Shown here: positions 21,131-25,741 of the stretch, piece after piece
How the letters are laid out: each line of letters opens with the position of its first letter
Position numbering within the stretch: the first letter of the stretch is position 1
NCBI GenBank assembly: GCA_963548155.1
Contig: CAUUTP010000019.1
Location: 1-25,741, forward strand
Length of the DNA: 25,741 nt
Reading direction: 5' to 3'
Source: Eikenella sp963548155
Lineage (GTDB): Bacteria; Pseudomonadota; Gammaproteobacteria; Burkholderiales; Neisseriaceae
The notes under the pieces: generated by a model
Told to the model about the DNA's origin: nothing
Databases searched by the model: none
The model's input: only the letters and a program-made list of their open reading frames with translations
Program-made: the position numbers and the translations under genes

Positions 21131-21173
21131 CTGCAAAACAATCCGGCCGTATCCATTGCAGAATACGGCCGGA
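21131..21173 (-). terminator. Intrinsic terminator of the cytochrome c4 gene
   Basis: Perfect 11-bp arms TCCGGCCGTAT (21142-21152) and ATACGGCCGGA (21163-21173) flank a 10-base loop. On the minus strand the hairpin is followed by TTGTTTTG. It lies 14 bp after the cytochrome stop. It is not built from uptake sequences, unlike most hairpins here. Confidence 0.75.
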
Positions 21174-21187
21174 CGGAATGATACGGC

Positions 21188-21826
21188 TTATTGCAAACCT
21201 TGAATAAAGTTGCCTACGGCATCCATTTCTTCGTTGCTCATGCGTTTGGCAATGTCGCCCATAATGGAGTTGGTGCGTTGGCCACTTTGATAGGAGTGCA
21301 GTTGGTCCACCACATAAGATTTGTGTTGGCCGGCCAGGCGCGGGTAGGCTACTGCGCCGTCTTTCAGGGTTTGGTTGCCCGGAATGCCTGCGCCGCCGGG
21401 GCCGTGGCACGACATGCAGGCAGGCAAGCCTTTAGCCGGCAAGCCGCCGCGGAAAATGCGCGCACCTAATTCCGGATTTTCTTTGGGATTGCTTTCGCCG
21501 GATTTCGGGATTTGGCGGGTGAGGTAGGCGGCAGCATCGGAGATGTCTTTGTCGCTCAGGTTTTGTACCAGCGGGCGCATGGTAACGGCTGCGCCGGTGT
21601 TGCGGTCGCCGTTTTTAATGGCCAGGGTTTGCTGGATGATGTAGGCGGGATGTTGGGCCGATAGGCGCGGATAGGTGGCGATGTTGGTGTTGCCGTCTGC
21701 ACCGTGACAGGCAGCGCACACCGTATCAACCACCCGCTTGCCGTTGTTCATGTCGGCGGCGGGCGGTGCAGCCAAGGTGAAGCCGGAAACGGCCAGCAGT
21801 AGGCCGGTTAAGGTAGTGTGTTTCAT
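21188..21826 (-). CDS. Dihaem cytochrome c4
   Basis: The 212-residue protein has a signal peptide (cleavage near FTLAA at 16-20) and two class I c-type domains, each with a CXXCH haem site: CAACH (37-41) and CMSCH (137-141). The likely methionine ligands are in TMRPLV (M83) and in the C-terminal SIMGDIAKRM region. The repeats YPRLSAQHPAYI and YPRLAGQHKSYV are the conserved duplicated cytochrome c4 blocks. It carries electrons in the periplasm from bc1 to terminal oxidases. GGAG at 21837-21834 lies 7 bp before the ATG. It is divergent from engB, the Neisseria arrangement as I recall it. Confidence 0.92.
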   Translation of the reverse strand: MKHTTLTGLLLAVSGFTLAAPPAADMNNGKRVVDTVCAACHGADGNTNIATYPRLSAQHPAYIIQQTLAIKNGDRNTGAAVTMRPLVQNLSDKDISDAAAYLTRQIPKSGESNPKENPELGARIFRGGLPAKGLPACMSCHGPGGAGIPGNQTLKDGAVAYPRLAGQHKSYVVDQLHSYQSGQRTNSIMGDIAKRMSNEEMDAVGNFIQGLQ

Positions 21827-21871
21827 GTATATGCTCCAAATCGGCGGGGCAGGAGGCCGCCGCCCAATACT

Positions 21872-21900
21872 CTGTTTTTATAAACGTGGTATTCTATACT
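21872..21900 (+). promoter_or_regulatory. Possible engB promoter
   Basis: CTGTTT (21872-21877) and TATACT (21895-21900) are 17 bp apart; the -35 is poor. The predicted start near 21907 would leave a leader of about 17 nt without a ribosome-binding site. Confidence 0.4.
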
Positions 21901-21923
21901 AAATTTTACTTTTTGTTCCAGCC

Positions 21924-22583
21924 ATGCCGCTTTTTAAAAACGCTAAATTTTATACCACCGTTAATCACTTAAAAGACCTGCCCGATACCCCTGCTGAAAT
22001 TGCCTTCGTAGGGCGCAGCAATGCCGGCAAATCAAGCGCCATCAATACGCTCACCGCCCACACCCGCCTGGCTTATGTTTCCAAAACTCCAGGCCGCACC
22101 CAGCATATCAACTTCTTCAGCCTGGCTAATGGGCACTATATGGTGGATTTGCCCGGCTACGGCTATGCCCAAGTGCCCGAAGCCGTGCGCGCACATTGGG
22201 TGCAGCTACTCGGCGGCTACCTGCAAACCCGCGCCCAGCTTATCGGGTTGGTGTTGGTGATGGATGCACGCCACCCGCTCAAAGAATTGGACAAACAAAT
22301 GTTGGAATTTTTCGCCAGCACTGGTAAACCAGTGCATATTTTGTTGTCGAAAGCCGACAAACTTTCCAAAAACGAGCAGATTAAAACCCTCGCTGCCGTG
22401 CGCCGCGCCCTCCAGCCTTTTGCCGAGCGGCAGGCGGTGGGTGTGCAACTGTTTTCCAGCTTGAAAAAACAGGGCATGGAGGAAGTGGGTGCCGTGGTGG
22501 CTGCATGGTTTGCGCAATGGGAGGCAGAACATGCCCTGCCGGAGAACGAGCAGGTTGCCGAAAACGGAGAAGAGGCTACCTGA
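21924..22583 (+). CDS. engB: Ribosome-biogenesis GTP-binding protein EngB (YihA/YsxC)
   Basis: EngB is an essential GTPase in assembly of the large ribosomal subunit. The 219-residue protein has G1 GRSNAGKSS (30-38), G2 TPGRTQ (55-60), G3 DLPGYGYA (75-82) and a G4 SKAD (142-145, where NKxD/TKAD is usual). The opening FKNAKFYTTVNHLKDLP is family-typical and supports the ATG at 21924, although no ribosome-binding site is visible. A C-terminal acidic tail (about 195-219) extends past the core; its last residues, Glu-Ala-Thr, and the TGA stop come from an uptake sequence at 22573-22584. Confidence 0.95.
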   Translation: MPLFKNAKFYTTVNHLKDLPDTPAEIAFVGRSNAGKSSAINTLTAHTRLAYVSKTPGRTQHINFFSLANGHYMVDLPGYGYAQVPEAVRAHWVQLLGGYLQTRAQLIGLVLVMDARHPLKELDKQMLEFFASTGKPVHILLSKADKLSKNEQIKTLAAVRRALQPFAERQAVGVQLFSSLKKQGMEEVGAVVAAWFAQWEAEHALPENEQVAENGEEAT

Positions 22584-22693
22584 AAAACGAAATAATCGGA
22601 AATTGAGTAGCCCGTGGCTGAAACCATATATTTTCCATGCTGGGTAAGCCAGCACCTTATGAAGTGATGTGCCCCGCAGCAGAGCGAAACCGA

Positions 22694-22725
22694 TTTTCAG
22701 GTAGCCTCAGTTCAGGCTACCTTAG
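22694..22725 (+). repeat. Partly decayed inverted DUS pair
   Basis: An exact uptake sequence (22696-22707) faces AGGCTACCTTAGAA (from 22714), which has lost the TGAA end. AGGTAGCCT/AGGCTACCT still pair. Confidence 0.5.
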
Positions 22726-22797
22726 AACTTGCCAAAGCAGTGCCGACAGGCTGGCTGAAAGCCGCGCGGCTTAAACTTTCCCAACAGTATTTCAGGT

Positions 22798-22803
22798 TAT
22801 AAT
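22798..22803 (+). promoter_or_regulatory. Perfect -10 box 7 bp before the tsaE ATG
   Basis: TATAAT is followed by CCGCCGC and then the ATG at 22811. A start 7 nt after the -10 box would fall at or next to the A of the ATG, suggesting a leaderless mRNA. No clear -35 is present. Confidence 0.5.
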
Positions 22804-22810
22804 CCGCCGC

Positions 22811-23293
22811 ATGCAAAACTCCCTCTCTCTCTTTCTCAACGGCGAAGCCGCCACCGAAGCCTTCGGCCAGCGCATTGCGCCCGATTTGGCCGCACCGCTG
22901 GTGGTGTGGCTGGAAGGCGATTTGGGCGCGGGCAAAACCACGCTGGTGCGCGCCATTTTGCGCCGGCTGGGGCATGCCGGCGCAGTGAAAAGCCCCACCT
23001 ATGCCATTGTGGAAAGCTACCGGCCAAACGGCCTGGCGGTAAACCATTTCGATCTATACCGCTTTGCCGCGCCGGAAGAGTGGGAAGATGCCGGGCTGGG
23101 CGAACTGTTTGCCGAGCCCGCCCTCCATTTCATCGAATGGCCGCAACGCGCTGCAGACTTCGTGCCCGCAGCCGATTTGCACATTGCACTGCAAAATAGC
23201 GGCAGCGGCCGTGTCTGTACTCTTTCCGCCGATTCTGAAAACGGCAAGCAACTTATCAAATTATGGCAAAACTTACCCGCCGAACTTTCCTAA
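22811..23293 (+). CDS. tsaE: tRNA threonylcarbamoyladenosine biosynthesis ATPase TsaE
   Basis: TsaE, with TsaB and TsaD, makes t6A37 in ANN-decoding tRNAs. The 160-residue protein has Walker A GDLGAGKTT (36-44), then VKSPTYAIVESY (59-70) and NHFDLYRF with the Walker B-like Asp, then HFIEWPQRA near the C-terminal third. Length is typical. The ATG at 22811 agrees with homology (SLFLNGEAATEAFGQ). No ribosome-binding site exists because a -10 box lies 7 bp upstream. The 3' end overlaps amiC by 31 bp, an association known from many proteobacteria (tsaE-amiB in E. coli). Confidence 0.93.
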   Translation: MQNSLSLFLNGEAATEAFGQRIAPDLAAPLVVWLEGDLGAGKTTLVRAILRRLGHAGAVKSPTYAIVESYRPNGLAVNHFDLYRFAAPEEWEDAGLGELFAEPALHFIEWPQRAADFVPAADLHIALQNSGSGRVCTLSADSENGKQLIKLWQNLPAELS

Positions 23294-24540
23294 GCAGCGG
23301 CGCCGGCCTGCTGCTCCTGAGCATCGTGCCCACGGTCGAAGCACACGGTACGCCGCAGTTTGTGGCCGTGCGCATTTGGCCGGCCTCTTCCTACACCCGC
23401 GCCACGCTCGAATCCACCCGCCCCCTGCAGCATAAATATTTCCTGCTGGACAACCCGCGCCGCCTGGTGGTGGACATTCAGGGCGCGAGCCTCGACAGCG
23501 TGGTGCAGAGCCTGCCGCAGAAGCTCAGCCGCAGCGATCCGTATGTGGCCGGCATCCGCGTGGGACAATTCAACCCCGATACCATCCGCGTGGTGATGGA
23601 TTTGAAAACCGCCGTAAACCCGCAAGTGTTTGCGCTCACGCCGGTGGCCAATTTCAAACACCGCTTGGTGATCGACCTCTATCCCACCCAGGCCGTGGCG
23701 CTGGCGCAGGAAGCGAACGACCCGCTGATGGCACTCCTGCAAGACTACACCAACGGCCGCATCCGCCAAGACGGCACCGCCACCGCGCAGGCGCAAACCA
23801 CCAGCGTGCCGCCGGTACAAAACCATGCTAGCGGCAATCGGCGCGGCAACCGCAAGCTGGTGGTGATGCTCGATCCCGGCCACGGCGGCGAAGATTCCGG
23901 CGCCATCGGCCCCAGCGGCTTGCGCGAAAAAGACGTGGTGCTTTCGATTGCACGCGAAGCCAAACGCGAAATGGAGCGGCTCGGCTATCAGGTGTACATG
24001 ACGCGCAACGAAGACGTGTTTATCCCGCTGGGTGTGCGCGTGGCCAAGGCGCGCAGCCGCAAAGCCGATATTTTCATTTCGATTCATGCCGATGCCTTTA
24101 CCACGCCGCAGCCGCGCGGCACCGGCGTGTATGCCTTAAGCCGGGGCCGGGCCACCAGCGCCGCCGCCCGCTGGTTGGCGCAATCGCAAAACGCTTCCGA
24201 CCAAATCGGCGGCATCCGCGTGAGCGGCAACCGGCAGGTGGACCACACACTGTTTGATTTGGTGCAAACCGCCACCATCAACGACAGCCTGCGTCTGGGC
24301 AAATCGGTGCTCGATGAAATGGGCAAAATCAACCGCCTGCACAAAGGCCACGTGGATCAGGCCGGCTTTGCTGTGCTCAAGGCGCCGGATATTCCGTCGA
24401 TCTTGGTGGAAACTGCCTTCATTTCCAACCCCACCGAAGAGCAGATGCTGGCCAGCAGCCAGTTCCGCCAAAAAGCCGCCCGCGCCATTGCCGCCGGGGC
24501 GCAGCAATATCTCGCCACGGCCGCGGTGGCAAGGCGTTAG
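23263..24540 (+). CDS. amiC: N-acetylmuramoyl-L-alanine amidase AmiC
   Basis: The amidase cleaves the peptide stem from septal peptidoglycan during daughter-cell separation. The 425-residue protein starts with a twin-arginine signal (TRRTFLSS, R6-R7, then a Leu-rich core), an AMIN septum-targeting domain (about 33-140), a linker rich in Gln and Thr (about 160-195) and an Amidase_3 domain from about 198. Zinc ligands are H207 in LDPGHGGEDSG, E222 in LREKD and H275 in ISIHADA; catalytic Glu is E383 in LVETAFISNP. The insertion at about 300-345 matches the autoinhibitory helix region relieved by EnvC/NlpD-type activators. The ATG lies within tsaE. Tat export and neisserial relatives support AmiC over AmiB. 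Confidence 0.93.
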   Translation: MAKLTRRTFLSSGAGLLLLSIVPTVEAHGTPQFVAVRIWPASSYTRATLESTRPLQHKYFLLDNPRRLVVDIQGASLDSVVQSLPQKLSRSDPYVAGIRVGQFNPDTIRVVMDLKTAVNPQVFALTPVANFKHRLVIDLYPTQAVALAQEANDPLMALLQDYTNGRIRQDGTATAQAQTTSVPPVQNHASGNRRGNRKLVVMLDPGHGGEDSGAIGPSGLREKDVVLSIAREAKREMERLGYQVYMTRNEDVFIPLGVRVAKARSRKADIFISIHADAFTTPQPRGTGVYALSRGRATSAAARWLAQSQNASDQIGGIRVSGNRQVDHTLFDLVQTATINDSLRLGKSVLDEMGKINRLHKGHVDQAGFAVLKAPDIPSILVETAFISNPTEEQMLASSQFRQKAARAIAAGAQQYLATAAVARR

Positions 24541-24560
24541 CTGCCTGGCCGGCAAGTTTT

Positions 24561-24592
24561 AAAGGCTACCTGAAAGTTTTCAGGTAGCCTTT
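24561..24592 (+). terminator. DUS-pair terminator after amiC
   Basis: Perfect 15-bp arms 24561-24575 and 24578-24592 are separated by two bases, so the innermost pairs must open. It is of AGGCTA...TAGCCTTT topology, lies 20 bp after the stop, and has a short U-run. Confidence 0.7.
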
Positions 24593-24654
24593 GCATTCGC
24601 GCCGGGTTGGCTGCCTGTGCTACACTTCATGCATTATTTGTTTGCTTGGAAATC

Positions 24655-25710
24655 ATGATGAAATTGAAATTTGCCCCCGCTTTAGCCGTTTTGTGTGTGC
24701 TGGCCGCCTGCAGCAGCGAGCAGCCGATTCCGCCTGTGCCGGAGGGGCAGAAGGTGGTGCCGGAAGCATCGGCTTTGCCGGTGTCGGAAACCGGGTTCAG
24801 CCAAAATGCCGAGGTGCAGCGCTTTATCCGGCAGCAGGCCGGATTGGGCGTGATGGGCGAAGGGCAGTTGCAGCAGTTTTTCGCGCAGTCGGTGTATAAG
24901 GGCAATATTGTCAACATCATGAACCGCCCCGGCACGTCGCGCCCGTGGTATGAATTCCGCAGCGGCAATGCCGGTGCGGGCAAAATCAACGGCGGCCGCC
25001 GCTTCTACCAGCAATACCGCCAAGTGCTCGACCAAGTAGCGCGCGAATACGGCGTGCCGGCGGAAGTGTTGGTGGCGATTGTGGGCATCGAAACGAATTA
25101 CGGCAGCAATATGGGCAGCTTCCGCCTGGCCGATTCGCTGCCCACGCTGGCGTTCGGCTATCCGCGCCGTGGTGAGTTTTTCCAGCAGGAGCTGCATGAA
25201 TTCCTGCTGATGGCCAAAGAAGAAGGACGCGATCCGTTTAGCTTCACCGGCAGCTACGCCGGGGCGATGGGGATGCCGCAGTTTATGCCGTCGAGCTACC
25301 GCAAATGGGCGGTGGATTACGATGGCGACGGCCAGCGCAACATTTGGGGCAGCGTGCCGGATGTGGCGGCTTCGGTGGCCAACTATCTGAAGGCACACGG
25401 CTGGCAGCGCGGCGGCAAGGTAATGGTGCCGGTGTCGATGGTGCCCACGCCGGAATTGCTGGCGCTGATTGATGAAAAAACTGCGCTGAACAAAACCGTT
25501 GGCGAGCTGCGTCGGATGGGGGTAACGCCGCTGGAGGAAGTGGCCGACCATGAAAAAGCCTTGCTGTTTCGCTTGGAAACCGCGCCCGGCCAGTATGATT
25601 ACTATATCGGCCTGAACAATTTCTTCGCCGTTTGGCAATACAACCACAGCCGCCTGTATGTGAGCGCGGTGCGCGAAATCGCCAACGGCGTGGGCGGCGG
25701 CAAGCTGTAA
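24655..25710 (+). CDS. mltB: MltB-type lytic murein transglycosylase lipoprotein
   Basis: The enzyme cleaves the MurNAc-GlcNAc bond to leave 1,6-anhydro-MurNAc ends. The 351-residue product has a lipoprotein signal with lipobox VLAAC (C19). The SLT_2 catalytic domain has the catalytic E146 in AIVGIETNYGSNMGSF, then SLPTLAFGYPRRGEFF, then YAGAMGMPQFMPSSYRKWAVDYDGDG, the Slt35/MltB signatures including the EF-hand-like loop (DYDGDGQRNIW). The frame is open 16 codons upstream, but the ATG-ATG at 24655 fits the signal peptide; TTGGAA upstream is a weak ribosome-binding site. Together with amiC and AmgK upstream in the window it belongs to peptidoglycan turnover. An uptake sequence follows at 25726-25737. 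Confidence 0.93.
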   Translation: MMKLKFAPALAVLCVLAACSSEQPIPPVPEGQKVVPEASALPVSETGFSQNAEVQRFIRQQAGLGVMGEGQLQQFFAQSVYKGNIVNIMNRPGTSRPWYEFRSGNAGAGKINGGRRFYQQYRQVLDQVAREYGVPAEVLVAIVGIETNYGSNMGSFRLADSLPTLAFGYPRRGEFFQQELHEFLLMAKEEGRDPFSFTGSYAGAMGMPQFMPSSYRKWAVDYDGDGQRNIWGSVPDVAASVANYLKAHGWQRGGKVMVPVSMVPTPELLALIDEKTALNKTVGELRRMGVTPLEEVADHEKALLFRLETAPGQYDYYIGLNNFFAVWQYNHSRLYVSAVREIANGVGGGKL

Positions 25711-25741
25711 GCCCCGTTGCAATAGAGGCTACCTGAAAAGC

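Larger units (their letters stand above)
117..25737. repeat. Eikenella-type DNA uptake sequences (AG-eikDUS), 39 exact copies
   Basis: This is the whole family, not one continuous element. First bases of exact copies of AGGCTACCTGAA or its complement: 117, 301, 943, 967, 1326, 2144, 2160, 2627, 2886, 6397, 7354, 7369, 7429, 7445, 8565, 9779, 10197, 10214, 10311, 11353, 12376, 13591, 13659, 14597, 14625, 17286, 17309, 17462, 17484, 18983, 19954, 19983, 20426, 20549, 22573, 22696, 24563, 24579, 25726. Near-copies are at about 1231, 9506, 12480, 18964 and 22714. In the family these are bound by the minor pilin ComP and bias natural transformation towards kin DNA. The count was made by eye. Confidence 0.9.

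Noticed and set aside
24682..25722. 346-codon open frame antisense to mltB
   Set aside because: The sense strand encodes a complete MltB-type enzyme; the antisense product is His/Arg-rich and unlike any family.

Overview
The window is chromosomal DNA from a member of the Neisseriaceae, most likely Eikenella (E. corrodens or a close relative). The main evidence is the 12-mer AGGCTACCTGAA, the Eikenella-type DNA uptake sequence (AG-eikDUS). I count 39 exact copies by eye in 25.7 kb, many as inverted pairs after genes. Protein sequences and local gene order (lptD-surA with amgK divergent, ilvI-ilvH, cytochrome c4/engB divergent, tsaE-amiC) fit a Neisseria relative. There is no phage, plasmid, rRNA, tRNA or CRISPR signature; the region is mainly housekeeping.

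Layout. 1-115 (-): first codons of uvrB. 343-2864 (+): gamma-carbonic anhydrase-like protein, a small lipoprotein, a secreted repeat-type protein broken by an in-frame TAG, and NAD(P)H-hydrate epimerase. 2978-7304: amgK (-) divergent from lptD-surA (+), linking cell-wall sugar recycling with outer-membrane assembly. 7497-12367 (+): alanine racemase, an Imm51-like/HEAT-like orphan, scpB and recG. 12376-14568: a dispersed repeat, a Correia-like element, a frameshifted membrane protein and an ABC-type membrane domain without ATPase. 14981-17250: ilvI-ilvH. 17251-17762: DUS pairs, a second Correia-like element and the serC promoter. 17763-19921: serC and a PPM1/TcmP-like methyltransferase. 20019-21826 (-): PepSY protein, YgiW-type OB-fold protein and cytochrome c4. 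21924-25710 (+): engB, tsaE-amiC and a MltB-type lytic transglycosylase lipoprotein.

Envelope functions dominate: LPS insertion (lptD), porin folding (surA), peptidoglycan precursor supply and recycling (alr, amgK) and peptidoglycan cleavage (amiC, mltB). Genome maintenance (uvrB, recG, scpB), branched-chain amino acid and serine synthesis, and tRNA/ribosome maturation (tsaE, engB) are interleaved.

I see no convincing new multi-gene system. The least explained signals are small: (1) a dispersed repeat with a 36-bp exact inverted pair flanking recG and two further diverged copies; (2) two short Correia-like elements plus a decayed remnant outside Neisseria; (3) uptake sequences reused as stop codons, start-site leaders, signal-peptide codons and hairpins; (4) an orphan Imm51-like protein fused to HEAT-like helices; (5) a probable leaderless tsaE transcript and an inverted repeat enclosing the first lptD ATG.
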